DNA of 64,000 bases from Agromyces sp. Marseille-P2726 (GTDB lineage: Bacteria > Actinomycetota > Actinomycetes > Actinomycetales > Microbacteriaceae). Each line of letters opens with the position of its first letter. Within the stretch, counting starts at the first letter, position 1. Under the pieces are notes generated by a model that was not told the DNA's origin, did not search any database, and saw only the letters and a list, made by a program, of their open reading frames with translations. Location: NCBI RefSeq assembly GCF_902809835.1, contig NZ_CADDWM010000004.1:51910-115909 (forward strand). The letters are read 5' to 3'. Position numbers and translations under genes: made by a program. Positions 9,161 through 18,429 of this stretch are shown one piece after another.

Positions 9161-9243
9161 CAGGTGACCATTCGAAATAGTGCAGGTGTACTGGTGAGAA
9201 TCATGCTATCGATCGATGGGTGGATGGCGCCTAACGTCGAGGC
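9161..9243. promoter_or_regulatory. divergent regulatory region between LysR and amidohydrolase operon
   Basis: The gap contains the palindromes TTCGAA (9171-9176) and ATCGATCGAT (9208-9217), plus a TAACGT hexamer at 9231-9236. TAACGT is placed as a -10 box 7 nt before the ATG at 9244, suggesting a leaderless transcript. A LysR box of the T-N11-A type is plausible here but not uniquely identifiable. Confidence 0.45.
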
Positions 9244-10539
9244 ATGACCGAAACCCTTTCCGCCGGCTCGCGCACGCGCACGCTGGCCATCGATGCCGAT
9301 CGGCTCTGGGCGTCGCTCATGGAGCTGGCACAGATCGGCGCGTACACGGATGCCGCGACCGGCCTCGTCGGCGTCGACCGGCTGTCGCTCACCGACGACG
9401 ACGCCGAGGGACGGCGGCTGCTCGTCCGTTGGATGGAGGAGGCCGGCCTCGAGGTGACCATCGACGAGATGGGGTCCATCTTCGGTCGCCGCGATGGCAG
9501 CGAGCCCGACCTCGCGCCGGTGATGGCCGGCTCGCACATCGACAGCGTCGCCACCGCTGGCGCATTCGACGGATGCCTCGGGGTGCTCGGTGCCCTCGGG
9601 GTCGTTCGCAGCCTCGACGACGCCGGCGTCACGACACGGCGTCCACTCGTGATCGCCGCGTTCACCGAGGAGGAGGGCGTGCGGTTCGGCACGGACATGT
9701 TGGGCTCGGCGGTCGCAGCCGGGCGGCTCAGCCTCGAGTACGCGTACGAGCTGGTCGACGCGCGGGGGCTCCGGTTCGGCGACGAGCTCGCGCGCATCGG
9801 GTTCAGGGGCGAACGTGCGGTGCGCTTGGAACCGCCGCACGCCTACGTCGAGTGTCACATCGAGCAGGGCCCGGTGCTCGCGCAGCAGGGCTACGCGGTC
9901 GGGGTGGTGACGGGCGTGCAGGCGATCTCGTGGCAGCGAGTCACGATCCACGGGCGGGCGGCGCACGCCGGCACCACGCCCACCGAGCTGCGGGTCGACG
10001 CCGGCCTGGCGGCCGCGCAGGTGATCGTGCGCATCCGCGAGATGGTCGACTCGGGGCACTACGGACGGCTCCGCGGAACCGTCGGCCACGTGAGCACGTC
10101 CCCCGGGCTGCCGAGCGTCGTGCCCGACCGCGCCGAGCTCACCGTCGACCTTCGCAACCCCGACGACGGGCACATGGCCGCGGCCGAAGCCGACCTGGCC
10201 GCGTTCCTCGCGTCACTGCCCGAGCAGCAGCCTGGGCTGCGCGTGGAGACGAGGCGCATGGCGAAGACGGCGCGCGTCCCGTTCGCGGCATCCGTTCAAG
10301 ATGCGATATCGGATGCCGCGGCCGACCTCGGCATCCCGACGATGCGCCTCATGTCGGGCGCCGGTCACGACGCGCAGGAGATCGCCGCGATCGCCCCGAC
10401 CGCGATGGTCTTCGTGCGCGGACAGTACGACGGCATCAGCCACAATCCGCGCGAGTTCTCCACGCCCGAGGACTGCGCCGCCGGGATCTCGGTGCTCGGC
10501 ACGACGCTCCTGCGCCTCGCCGAGGAGGCCGACGCATGA
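9244..10539 (+). CDS. M20-family N-carbamoyl-amino-acid / allantoate amidohydrolase
   Basis: 431 residues, normal for the family (about 410-430). Zn-binding signatures are visible: GSHIDSV (His about 98), DGCLGVLGAL (Asp about 109) and FTEEEGVRFG (Glu about 143-145), then CHIEQGPVL (about 205) and the substrate-loop GHVSTSPG. GAGHDAQEIA near residue 380 supplies the last His. These define the Zn-dependent hydrolases that open N-carbamoyl or ureido groups (HyuC/AllC type). It is the first gene of a tightly overlapping three-gene operon with a diaminopropionate ammonia-lyase-like enzyme and an M20 deacylase, so it probably releases an amino acid from a carbamoylated precursor. Confidence 0.85.
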   Translation: MTETLSAGSRTRTLAIDADRLWASLMELAQIGAYTDAATGLVGVDRLSLTDDDAEGRRLLVRWMEEAGLEVTIDEMGSIFGRRDGSEPDLAPVMAGSHIDSVATAGAFDGCLGVLGALGVVRSLDDAGVTTRRPLVIAAFTEEEGVRFGTDMLGSAVAAGRLSLEYAYELVDARGLRFGDELARIGFRGERAVRLEPPHAYVECHIEQGPVLAQQGYAVGVVTGVQAISWQRVTIHGRAAHAGTTPTELRVDAGLAAAQVIVRIREMVDSGHYGRLRGTVGHVSTSPGLPSVVPDRAELTVDLRNPDDGHMAAAEADLAAFLASLPEQQPGLRVETRRMAKTARVPFAASVQDAISDAAADLGIPTMRLMSGAGHDAQEIAAIAPTAMVFVRGQYDGISHNPREFSTPEDCAAGISVLGTTLLRLAEEADA

Positions 10540-11645
10540 GCGCGCCGTACTGGAAGCCGGCCGCACGCGCGTGGCGCACCGACAGCCCGAGTGGCGTGGT
10601 CGAGTTCCACCGCAGCCTGCCCGGCTACGGCCCGACGCCGCTGGTCGAGGTGTCCGACCTCGCGGTCGAGCTGGGCGTGGGCCGGGTGTTCGTGAAGGAC
10701 GAGAGCTCGCGGCTGGGGCTGCCGGCGTTCAAGATCCTCGGGGCCGCCTACGCGATCTCCCGGGCGCTCTCGGCGCGGGTCGGCTCCCCCGATCGCGCGC
10801 TGCCGCTCGACGACCTGCGTGAAGCGCTCTCCGCCGACCGGCCGGTTCCGCTCGTCGCGGCCACCGACGGCAACCACGGGCGGGCCGTGGCCCACACCGC
10901 ACGGCTGCTCGGACTGCCGGCGCAGATCTGGTTCCCCGACACGCTCAGCGCCGAAGCGAAGGAGGCGATCGCCGACGAGGGCGCCGAGACCGTCGAGCTC
11001 GCGATTCCCTACGACGACGTGGTCGCCGCGGCCAGGCGGGCCGCGGAACACACGGGAACGGGCGCGGTGCTGATCCAGGACACCGCATGGCCCGGTTACG
11101 CGCAGGTGCCGCAGTGGATCGTCGACGGCTACTCCACCCTGTTCGAGGAGGCCGACGCCCAACTCGCCGCAGCCGGCGTCGACGAGGCCGGCCTCGTCGC
11201 GGTTCCCGTGGGGGTCGGATCGCTCGCGCAGGCCGCGGTGCACCACTACCGCTCGGCCGAGCCTGCGCCCATCGTGCTGAGCGTCGAAGCCGAGGCAGCG
11301 CCGCCGATCATCGAGTCGCTCCATGCCGGCAGGCTCGTCAGCGTGCGCACCAGCTACACGGTCATGTCGGGCCTCAACTGCGGCACGCCGTCGGACATTG
11401 CCTGGCCGGTGCTGGCGGCTGGCCTCGATGCAGCCGTCACGGTCGGCGAGGAGGAGGCGGTCCGAGCGGTGCACGACCTCGAGGCACTCGGCATCGACTC
11501 CGGTCCGTGCGGGGCCGCGACACTCGCGGGAGTGCGCGCACTGCTCGCCGACGCTCGGCCCCGCGACGACCTCGGACCCGATGCGACCGTGCTGCTGCTC
11601 TCGACCGAGGGCCGGCTCGCCAATCCGCTTCCCGCAGGACGATGA
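10536..11645 (+). CDS. PLP-dependent diaminopropionate ammonia-lyase-like enzyme
   Basis: 369 residues from the ATG at 10536 (overlaps the previous stop by 4 bases). The PLP lysine is K66 in RLGLPAFKILGAAYA. A glycine-rich phosphate loop follows in the fold-type II manner, with ATDGNHGRAVAHTARLLG (about 109-126) as a diagnostic Asn-His segment. Family members such as E. coli DpaL (YgeX) convert 2,3-diaminopropionate to pyruvate and ammonia. In E. coli ygeX is also followed by an M20 peptidase gene (ygeY), the same neighbour as here. The exact substrate is inferred and could be another beta-substituted alanine. Confidence 0.8.
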   Translation: MSAPYWKPAARAWRTDSPSGVVEFHRSLPGYGPTPLVEVSDLAVELGVGRVFVKDESSRLGLPAFKILGAAYAISRALSARVGSPDRALPLDDLREALSADRPVPLVAATDGNHGRAVAHTARLLGLPAQIWFPDTLSAEAKEAIADEGAETVELAIPYDDVVAAARRAAEHTGTGAVLIQDTAWPGYAQVPQWIVDGYSTLFEEADAQLAAAGVDEAGLVAVPVGVGSLAQAAVHHYRSAEPAPIVLSVEAEAAPPIIESLHAGRLVSVRTSYTVMSGLNCGTPSDIAWPVLAAGLDAAVTVGEEEAVRAVHDLEALGIDSGPCGAATLAGVRALLADARPRDDLGPDATVLLLSTEGRLANPLPAGR

Positions 11646-12790
11646 GTTCGCCTGCCCCCGAAGAGGTCGAGCTGCTCCGCCGACTCATCGCCATCGACTC
11701 GGTCAACCCGGCACTCGTCGCCGGCGGCGCAGGCGAGGCCGACATCGCAGACGCAGTCACCGGGTGGCTCGCCGAGTGCGGATTCGAGTGCCGCCGTCTC
11801 GAGGCGACGCCCGGTCGCCCGTCCGTCATCGCCGTCGCCCGTGGCGCCGGCGGCGGGCGAAGCCTCATGCTCAACGGTCACCTCGACACCGTCTCGCTGG
11901 CGAGCTACGAGGGCGACGGCCTCGAGCCCGTGCTCCGCGACGGGACCCTCCACGGCCGAGGCGCCTACGACATGAAGTCCGGCCTCGCCGCGATGATAGT
12001 CGCCGCGGCCCGCGCGCACCGCGAGCCGCACCGCGGCGACGTCGTGCTCGCGCTCGTCGCCGACGAGGAGCACGGCAGCCTCGGCACCGAGGAGGTGCTC
12101 GAGGCGGTCGTCACGGACGGAGCCGTCGTGGTCGAGCCGACCGGACTCGACCTCGTCACGACACACCGTGGGTTCGTGTGGGCGACGGTCACCGTCCACG
12201 GCCGAGCCGCGCACGGATCGCGCCCCGACCTCGGCATCGACGCGATCGCCAAGGCGGGGCGCGTGCTCACCGCGATCGACGAGCTCGGCGCTCGCCTCGC
12301 CTCGGGTCCGCGGCATCCGCTGCTCGGCACCGGCAACGTGCACGCCGGCACCATCGCGGGCGGCGCCGAGCCGTCGAGCTATCCCGACACGTGCGCCGTC
12401 ACGATCGAGCGGCGCACGATCCCAGGCGAGAATCACATCACGTTCGAGCGGGAACTCCGCGGCATCCTCGACGACCTCGGCCGAGCGGATGCCGCCTTCA
12501 GCGCCGACCTCGAGATCACCACGCATCGCGGCACGTTCGAAGCCGACGCGGCATCCGACCTGGCAGCGATCGCCGCCGCGAGCTTCCGCGACGTCACGGG
12601 CCGGGAGCCGACCCGGCGCGGCGAGCCGTTCTGGACGGACTGCGCCCTGCTGCAGGCCGCCGGCATCGACACGGTCATGTTCGGGGTCGACGGCGGCGGG
12701 GCGCATGCCGCCGACGAGTGGGTCGACCTGGATTCGCTCGCCACCGTCACCATCACGCTGGAACGGGCGATCCGACGGTACGTCGGCTGA
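11642..12790 (+). CDS. M20-family peptidase/deacylase (ArgE/DapE/YgeY-like)
   Basis: 382 residues. The start ATG at 11642 overlaps the upstream stop by 4 bases. Di-zinc signatures: LNGHLDTVSL (His about 79, Asp 81), GRGAYDMKSGLAA (Asp about 112), ADEEHGSLG (Glu-Glu about 142-143) and a C-terminal GGGAHAADEW supplying His. The lid domain carries the dimerisation His in GRAAHGSRP. It probably removes an acyl or peptidyl group to deliver diaminopropionate or a related amino acid to the lyase encoded just upstream. It is the last gene of the operon. Confidence 0.85.
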   Translation: MSSPAPEEVELLRRLIAIDSVNPALVAGGAGEADIADAVTGWLAECGFECRRLEATPGRPSVIAVARGAGGGRSLMLNGHLDTVSLASYEGDGLEPVLRDGTLHGRGAYDMKSGLAAMIVAAARAHREPHRGDVVLALVADEEHGSLGTEEVLEAVVTDGAVVVEPTGLDLVTTHRGFVWATVTVHGRAAHGSRPDLGIDAIAKAGRVLTAIDELGARLASGPRHPLLGTGNVHAGTIAGGAEPSSYPDTCAVTIERRTIPGENHITFERELRGILDDLGRADAAFSADLEITTHRGTFEADAASDLAAIAAASFRDVTGREPTRRGEPFWTDCALLQAAGIDTVMFGVDGGGAHAADEWVDLDSLATVTITLERAIRRYVG

Positions 12791-12831
12791 GCGGACACAG
12801 CCGGAGCCGGCAGTGGTGCGATGCTGAGAGC

Positions 12832-13584
12832 ATGGCGAACTCGCGGAGCGGCGATTCGATGACCGAGCGGATCGTGCGGGTGCTCGACACCTTCTCGACC
12901 GACCGCACGCTGCAGACCGCGTCGCAGATCAGCCGGCGTTCGGGGCTGCCATCGTCGACGGCGCACCGCATCGTCGACGACCTCGTCACCGTGGGGCTGC
13001 TCGAGCGCGACGACGATCACCGGGTGCGGCTCGGCCTCCGCCTGTGGGAACTCGCGCTGCGCGGGTCCACCGCGCTCCGACTCAGGCAGGCCGCGCTCGT
13101 GCAGATGCAGGCCGTGCAGGAGCTCGTCCGTGAGCACACCCAACTCGCGGTGCTCGAGCAGGACGAGGCGCTGTTCCTCGAGCGGCTCTCGCATCCCGAT
13201 GCCGGGGCGAACATCACCCGTATCGCGGGGCGCCTGCCGTTGCACGCGTCGTCGTCGGGCCTGGTGCTGCTTGCGTACGCGCCCGACGAGGTGCGCGAAC
13301 GCGTCCTCGGCGGCCAACTGCGCGCGCTGACCCCCGAGACGGTGACGGATGCCGCGGAGCTGCGCCGTCTCCTCGCCGAGGTCCGCCGCGCGGGGCATGT
13401 GGTCGCGCCCGGCACCGTCGAGACGGTGTCGACCGGCGTCGCCGTGCCGATTCGCGATGCGGATGAGGTGATCGCCGCGTTGTCGGTCGTGCTCCCCCGC
13501 GAGGCGCGTCCGGATGCAGCGATCTCGGCGCTGCATCGGGCGGCCCGGCGCATCGAGGCATCCCTCGGCCGCTCGTTGCCATGA
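12832..13584 (+). CDS. IclR-family transcriptional regulator
   Basis: 250 residues from the ATG at 12832; the first line has a second in-frame ATG (residue 10) as an alternative. The N-terminal winged HTH (about 10-70) contains TASQISRRSGLPSSTAHRIVDDLVTVGLL, here recognisable by SGLPSSTAHRIVDDL. The C-terminal effector domain has the family features ERLSHPDAG, RLPLHASSSG and a GTVETVSTGVAVPI strand. It lies 105 bp upstream of pobA in the same direction, with a perfect palindrome between them. It is therefore a candidate PobR-like regulator of 4-hydroxybenzoate hydroxylation. Confidence 0.88.
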   Translation: MANSRSGDSMTERIVRVLDTFSTDRTLQTASQISRRSGLPSSTAHRIVDDLVTVGLLERDDDHRVRLGLRLWELALRGSTALRLRQAALVQMQAVQELVREHTQLAVLEQDEALFLERLSHPDAGANITRIAGRLPLHASSSGLVLLAYAPDEVRERVLGGQLRALTPETVTDAAELRRLLAEVRRAGHVVAPGTVETVSTGVAVPIRDADEVIAALSVVLPREARPDAAISALHRAARRIEASLGRSLP

Positions 13585-13602
13585 CGGGGTCGACTGAGAT
13601 TT

Positions 13603-13623
13603 GCTTCCCGTTGAATGGGAAGC
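13603..13623. promoter_or_regulatory. palindromic operator candidate ahead of pobA
   Basis: A perfect inverted repeat GCTTCCC-GTTGAAT-GGGAAGC lies 66 bp before the pobA ATG and directly after the IclR gene. Size and symmetry (7-bp arms, 7-bp centre) suit an IclR dimer. Assignment to this regulator is inference from proximity. Confidence 0.55.
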
Positions 13624-13689
13624 GGCACGCTCGGAACGCGTGCCGAGCCGCACACTGATCCGAGGCATCCAACCGTCGAGGGAGACGAC

Positions 13690-14877
13690 ATGACCACCAC
13701 CGTCCGCACCCGGGTCGCGATCATCGGCGCGGGTCCCGCGGGTCTGCTGCTTTCGCACCTGCTCGCGAAGTCGGGCATCGAGAGCGTCGTCATCGACTCG
13801 CGCAGCCGCGACGAGATCGAGCAGACGATCCGTGCCGGCATCCTCGAGCAGGGCACCGTCGAGGTGCTCGATGCCTCGGGCGCCTCCTCGCGCGCCCTCG
13901 CCGAGGGGCACCGGCACGACGGCATCGAGCTCCGGTTCGAGGGGGAAGGGCACCGGATCGACTTCCAGGGGCTCGTCGGTCGCAGCGTCTGGCTCTATCC
14001 GCAGCACCGGGTGCTCAAGGACCTCATCGAAGTGCGACTCGCCGAGGGCCAGGATGTTCGGTTCGGCGTCACTGCTGAGCGCGTCGAGGGCGCCGAGGGC
14101 GCCCGCCCGCGGGTGTTCGCCACCGATGCCGACGGTGAGCCGCTCGAGATCGATGCCGAGTTCGTCGTCGGCGCCGACGGATCGCGGTCCGTCGCCCGTA
14201 CGGCCGTCACGGGGTCGCAGACCGGCGGCTACTTCCGGGAGTACCCGTTCGCGTGGTTCGGCATCCTCTGCGAGGCGCCGCCGAGCTCGGAGGAGCTCAT
14301 CTACTCCAACTCGCCCAACGGATTCGCGCTCATCAGCCAGCGCTCCGACACCGTGCAGCGCATGTACTTCCAGTGCGACCCCGACGTCGACCCCGAGTCG
14401 TTCACCGAGGAGGAGCTCTGGGAACACCTCCAAGCGCGCGTGCCCGGCACGACCCTGAAGGAGGGGCACATCTTCCAGCGCGACGTGCTCCGGTTCCGCA
14501 GCTTCGTCGCCCACGAACTCCGGCACGGCCGGGTCGCACTCGTCGGGGACGCCGCCCACACGGTGCCGCCGACCGGAGCGAAGGGTATGAACCTCGCCGT
14601 CGCCGACGTCATCCTGCTCGGCCGCGCGCTGCGCGCCCTGCTCCTCGAGAACGACGAGCGCCCGCTCGACGCCTACCCCGAGACCGCCTCACGGCGCATC
14701 TGGAAGGCGCAGCACTTCTCCTGGTGGATGACGAGCATGCTGCACGTCGCGCCCGACGCCACCGACTTCGATCGCCGCCGGCAGGTCGGAGAGCTCCGAT
14801 CCGTCGTCGAATCCGAGGCCGGCCGCCGCTTCCTCGCGGAGGCCTATACGGGCTGGCCCCTCGACACCGCGCTGTAG
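13690..14877 (+). CDS. pobA: 4-hydroxybenzoate 3-monooxygenase
   Basis: 395 residues, matching the 394 of classical PobA. The ATG at 13690 is preferred over an upstream ATG because GGGAGACGAC precedes it and the FAD motif IIGAGPAGLLL begins at once (about residue 12). Family-specific stretches include RIRAGILEQ-like TIRAGILEQGTVEVLD (about 45-60) and the second FAD motif VALVGDAAHTVPPTGAKGMN (about 283-302). The enzyme converts 4-hydroxybenzoate to protocatechuate using NAD(P)H and O2. No ring-cleavage pca genes lie beside it. The following MFS gene starts 17 bp downstream. Confidence 0.93.
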   Translation: MTTTVRTRVAIIGAGPAGLLLSHLLAKSGIESVVIDSRSRDEIEQTIRAGILEQGTVEVLDASGASSRALAEGHRHDGIELRFEGEGHRIDFQGLVGRSVWLYPQHRVLKDLIEVRLAEGQDVRFGVTAERVEGAEGARPRVFATDADGEPLEIDAEFVVGADGSRSVARTAVTGSQTGGYFREYPFAWFGILCEAPPSSEELIYSNSPNGFALISQRSDTVQRMYFQCDPDVDPESFTEEELWEHLQARVPGTTLKEGHIFQRDVLRFRSFVAHELRHGRVALVGDAAHTVPPTGAKGMNLAVADVILLGRALRALLLENDERPLDAYPETASRRIWKAQHFSWWMTSMLHVAPDATDFDRRRQVGELRSVVESEAGRRFLAEAYTGWPLDTAL

Positions 14878-14894
14878 GCAGACGAGAGGATCTC

Positions 14895-16136
14895 GTGGGC
14901 GGCCTTCCTGACGAGCGCGACCGACTCGGGGCGCGCTCGGCTCGGCGCATCAGCCCCGGGCTGATGCTGGTGCTGGGGTACATCTCGATGGCGGGCTCGC
15001 TGTCGACCGACCTCTACCTCCCGGCGTTCCCCGACATCGCCGAAGACCTCGGGGTCGGCGCGTCGACGGTGCAGCTCACGCTCACGGCGCTCCTCGCCGG
15101 ATCGGCCCTCGGCCAGTTGCTGATCGGCTCCGTGTCCGATGCCCTCGGTCGACGCCGAACCCTCGTCGTCGCACTGACCCTGTTCGCGCTCTGCTGTTAC
15201 CTGGCCGCCGTCAGCCCCACGATTCAGGTGTTGATCCTCGTTCGCGGGGTTCAGGGATTCGCCGGCGCCTCGGGCACGGTGCTGGCCCGCGCCGTGATCG
15301 CGGATCTCGTCGACCACGCGCAGGCGGTGCGCGCCTTCAGCGCGATCTTCGTCATGATCGCCCTCGGTCCCGCGGTCGCGAGCCCACTCGGCGCGCTCCT
15401 GACCCAGCTGGGCGGCTGGCGGATCGCCCTCCTGGGTCTCGCGGTGCTGGCGACCGGCATGCTCGTCGTAGCGACGCTCTTCGTTCCCGAGAGCCTGCCC
15501 GTCGAGCGTCGGCACCCGTTCACCCTCGGCACGCTCGCGCGGAACATCGGCCGCCTGCTGCGGCATCCGGTGTTCATGGGCTATGCGGTCGCGTTCGGCG
15601 CCGGGTACGCCGCGCTCATGGTCTATATCAGCTCATCGTCGTTCATCGTGCAGGACGTGCTCGGCATCACCCCGCTCGGGTACGGACTCACGTTCTCCCT
15701 GAGCTCCGTCTCGGTCATGGCGGGCGCGTGGCTCAACGGGGGGATCGCGCACCCGAGCGGTGCGCCGGCGACGCTCAGGATCGCCCAGTCGCTGCAGGCG
15801 CTCGCCGCTGCCGCAGGGGTCGTCCTGACGGTCACGGACACCCTGACGCTGACGACCTATCTCGTGCTCGTGAGTGCATTCGCCGTGGGCTGCGGCTCGG
15901 TGATGTCGAGCGCATCGGCCCTCGCCGTCGGCGAGGCGCGTGCCGCGGCGGGCGCCGGCTCCGCGCTGGTCGGTTTCACCCAGTTCGTCTTCGGCGCCCT
16001 CGCGTCGCCGCTCGGCGGCATCGCCGGCACCCAGACGGCGTTGCCGGCGATGACTGCGATGACCTGCCTCGCCGTGCTCGGGCTCGCGAGTGCATGGTAC
16101 GCCGGGTCACGCGCACTCGCGCGGGCGCGGAAGTAG
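14895..16136 (+). CDS. Bcr/CflA-subfamily MFS drug-resistance transporter
   Basis: 413 residues from the GTG at 14895, preceded by GAGAGGA. The region LYLPAFPDIAEDLGV, then LTLTALLAGSALGQLLIGSVSD with ALGRR (motif A), is typical of Bcr/CflA multidrug exporters, with 12 hydrophobic segments overall. It follows pobA by 17 bp on the same strand, so it may export toxic phenolics or simply be co-transcribed. The 3' end is convergent with the minus-strand sugar locus, 58 bp away. Confidence 0.85.
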   Translation: MGGLPDERDRLGARSARRISPGLMLVLGYISMAGSLSTDLYLPAFPDIAEDLGVGASTVQLTLTALLAGSALGQLLIGSVSDALGRRRTLVVALTLFALCCYLAAVSPTIQVLILVRGVQGFAGASGTVLARAVIADLVDHAQAVRAFSAIFVMIALGPAVASPLGALLTQLGGWRIALLGLAVLATGMLVVATLFVPESLPVERRHPFTLGTLARNIGRLLRHPVFMGYAVAFGAGYAALMVYISSSSFIVQDVLGITPLGYGLTFSLSSVSVMAGAWLNGGIAHPSGAPATLRIAQSLQALAAAAGVVLTVTDTLTLTTYLVLVSAFAVGCGSVMSSASALAVGEARAAAGAGSALVGFTQFVFGALASPLGGIAGTQTALPAMTAMTCLAVLGLASAWYAGSRALARARK

Positions 16137-16194
16137 GGCCTCGGCCGGCGCGGCTTTCGTCACCCGCGAGTTCCGGCGCGGCCGCCGCATCGCG

Positions 16195-17196
16195 TCAGCG
16201 TGTGCTGAAGGCGGCGTCGAAGGCGGCGGTCGGGGCGGCGAACGCGTTGCGCCTCACGAACTCGAGAGCCTCGGGCGCTCCGGTCAGGCGGTCCATGCCC
16301 GCGTCCTCCCACTCGACCGAGATCGGGCCGTCGTAGCCGATCGCGTTGAGCGCACGGAAGCTCTTCTCCCAGGGCACATCACCCCGGCCGGTCGACACGA
16401 AGTCCCATCCGCGGCGCAGGTCGGACCACGCGAGGTGCGAACCCAGGCGGCCGTTGCGGCCGTTGCCGACGTTCAGCTTCACGTCCTTGCAGTCGACGTG
16501 GTAGATCCGGTCCTGGAAGTCGAGGATGAAGCTCACCGGGTCGAGGTCCTGCCACATGAAGTGCGACGGGTCCCAGTTCAGGCCGAATGCCTCGCGGTGG
16601 CCGATCGCCTCGAGCGTACGCTTCGTAGTCCAGTAGTCGTAGGCGATCTCCGACGGGTGCACCTCGTGGGCGAACCGCACGCCCACCTCGTCGAAGACAT
16701 CGAGGATCGGGTTCCAGCGCGCAGCGAAGTCCTCGTAGCCGGCGTCGACGAGTTCCTGCGATACGGGCGGGAACATCGCGACGTACTTCCAGATACTCGA
16801 TCCCGTGAAGCCCACGACAGTCTTCACGCCGAGCTTCGCGGCCAGCCGCGCGGTGTGCTGCATCTCCTCGGCGGCGCGACGGCGCACCCCCTCGGGTTCG
16901 CCGTCGCCCCACACGCGGTCGGAGAGGATGTCGCGGTGACGCTCGTCGATCGGGTCGTCGCAGACCGCCTGGCCCTTGAGGTGGTTCGAGATCGCCCACA
17001 CCTTCAGTCCGTGCCGCTCGAGCAGTTCGAGCCGCCCCTGGACATAGGCGTCGTCGTCCCAGCGCCACGGGTCGAGATGATCCCCCCAACAGGCCAGCTC
17101 GAGTCCCTCGTATCCCCACTCCGAGGCGAGGCGGGCGACCTCCTCGAGTGGCAGGTCGGCCCACTGGCCCGTGAACAGCGTGATCGGTCGGGTCAT
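16195..17196 (-). CDS. sugar phosphate isomerase/epimerase-family TIM-barrel protein
   Basis: 333 residues from the ATG at 17196, which has a strong GGAGGAG site; an ATG at 17211 is possible. AP-endonuclease-2-type barrel: [13 protein letters not shown] supplies Glu/His, [10 protein letters not shown] an Asp, [10 protein letters not shown] a His/Lys, and [11 protein letters not shown] the last metal Glu. This is the family of IolE/YcjR-type epimerases acting on keto- or inosose-type sugars. It is the last gene of the long minus-strand operon and directly follows a Gfo/Idh/MocA dehydrogenase. That pairing (as in YcjS/YcjR) suggests processing of a 3-keto sugar released by the C-deglycosylating enzymes. 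Confidence 0.85.
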   Translation of the reverse strand: MTRPITLFTGQWADLPLEEVARLASEWGYEGLELACWGDHLDPWRWDDDAYVQGRLELLERHGLKVWAISNHLKGQAVCDDPIDERHRDILSDRVWGDGEPEGVRRRAAEEMQHTARLAAKLGVKTVVGFTGSSIWKYVAMFPPVSQELVDAGYEDFAARWNPILDVFDEVGVRFAHEVHPSEIAYDYWTTKRTLEAIGHREAFGLNWDPSHFMWQDLDPVSFILDFQDRIYHVDCKDVKLNVGNGRNGRLGSHLAWSDLRRGWDFVSTGRGDVPWEKSFRALNAIGYDGPISVEWEDAGMDRLTGAPEALEFVRRNAFAAPTAAFDAAFSTR

Positions 17197-17220
17197 CGTC
17201 GTCTCCTCCATCTGGTTCGT

Positions 17221-18429
17221 TCAGGTGCTCGGGGTCATCGCTTCCGCGCCGACGCGGACCCACGCCGATTCGCGTTCGGAGCTCTGCTCGACCGCGGCCA
17301 GCACACGCTGCACCTGCAGTCCTTCGGCGAAGGTCGGGTGCGGATCGACGCCCTCGACGATCCCCTCCACGAGGTCCTTCACCTGATGGCTGAAGCCGTG
17401 CTCGTAGCCGAGCATGTGACCCGCCGGCCACCAGCCCGACACGTACGGGTGCTCCGACTCGGTCACGAGGATGCGTGTGAACCCCTGCGTCTGGTTCGGT
17501 GCCGTGCGGTCGTAGAAGGAGAGCGTGTTGAGATCCTCGAGATCGAAGGCGAGCGCGCCCTTGTCGCCCGAAACCTCGATCGAGAGCGCGTTCTTGCGTC
17601 CGGTCGCGAAGCGCGTCGCCTCGAACGAGCCGAGCACCCCACCCTCGAAGCGGCCGGTGAAGATGGCGACGTCGTCGACGGTGACCTCCCCGTAGCCCTC
17701 GGCTGCGGTTCCGGAGAGGCCCGAGCCCGCCCCGAGCAGCGGACGCTGCTTCACGATGGTGTCGACGACACCGGACACCTTCTCGAGCTTCATGCCGGTG
17801 ACGAACTGCGCCAGGTCGATGGCGTGGGCGCCGATGTCACCGAGCGCCCCCGACCCTGCGTGCTCCTTCTGTAGGCGCCACGCGAGCGGCATCTCGGGGT
17901 CGACGAGCCAGTCCTGACGGTAGCTTGCGCGAACCTGGGCGATGCGTCCGACCGCACCCTGCGCGATCAGGTCGCGCAGGAACGTGACGGCGGGCACGCG
18001 ACGATACGTGAACCCGACCATGGCACGGATGCCTCGGGCCGCCGCGCGAGTGGCGGCATCCGTCATCGCCTCGGCCTCGGCGACCGTGTTCGCGAGCGGC
18101 TTCTCGCAGAGCACGTGCTTGCCGGCGTCCAGCGCGGCGATCGCGATCTCGGCGTGGGAATCGCCGGGCGTGACGATGTCTACCAGGTCGATGTCGTTCC
18201 GCCCGATCACCTCCCGCCAGTCGGTCGCCGATTCGGCCCAGCCCCACTTCGCCGCGGCATCCGACACCGCCGCCGCATTGCGGCCGACGACGACCGCCAT
18301 CTCGGGTTCGGCGGGGAGGTCGAAGACCCGAGGAGAGGTGCGCCACCCCTGGGAGTGTGCGGCGCCCATGAAGCCGTAGCCGATCATCGCAACCCGGAGC
18401 CGGGGAGGCGCGCCGTCGGTGGTGCTCAT
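17221..18429 (-). CDS. Gfo/Idh/MocA-family oxidoreductase
   Basis: 402 residues from the ATG at 18429, which overlaps the upstream DUF6379 gene by 4 bases. The Rossmann motif MIGYGFMGAAHSQ, the conserved VLCEKPLANT (EKP catalytic Lys) and DIGAHAIDLAQFV are the standard family features. Such enzymes oxidise or reduce sugars at C1-C3. In the gut C-glucoside degrader PUE a member (DgpA) oxidises the 3-OH of a C-glucoside, and YcjS oxidises glucosides at C3. Here it either assists the GMC oxidases or reduces the 3-keto sugar after cleavage. Cytoplasmic and NAD(P)-dependent. Confidence 0.88.
   Translation of the reverse strand: MSTTDGAPPRLRVAMIGYGFMGAAHSQGWRTSPRVFDLPAEPEMAVVVGRNAAAVSDAAAKWGWAESATDWREVIGRNDIDLVDIVTPGDSHAEIAIAALDAGKHVLCEKPLANTVAEAEAMTDAATRAAARGIRAMVGFTYRRVPAVTFLRDLIAQGAVGRIAQVRASYRQDWLVDPEMPLAWRLQKEHAGSGALGDIGAHAIDLAQFVTGMKLEKVSGVVDTIVKQRPLLGAGSGLSGTAAEGYGEVTVDDVAIFTGRFEGGVLGSFEATRFATGRKNALSIEVSGDKGALAFDLEDLNTLSFYDRTAPNQTQGFTRILVTESEHPYVSGWWPAGHMLGYEHGFSHQVKDLVEGIVEGVDPHPTFAEGLQVQRVLAAVEQSSERESAWVRVGAEAMTPST

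Noticed and set aside
9216..10535. N-terminal extension of the diaminopropionate lyase frame
   Set aside because: The extension is out of frame with, and fully overlaps, the M20 hydrolase gene; the ATG at 10536 with a 4-base overlap is the natural start.
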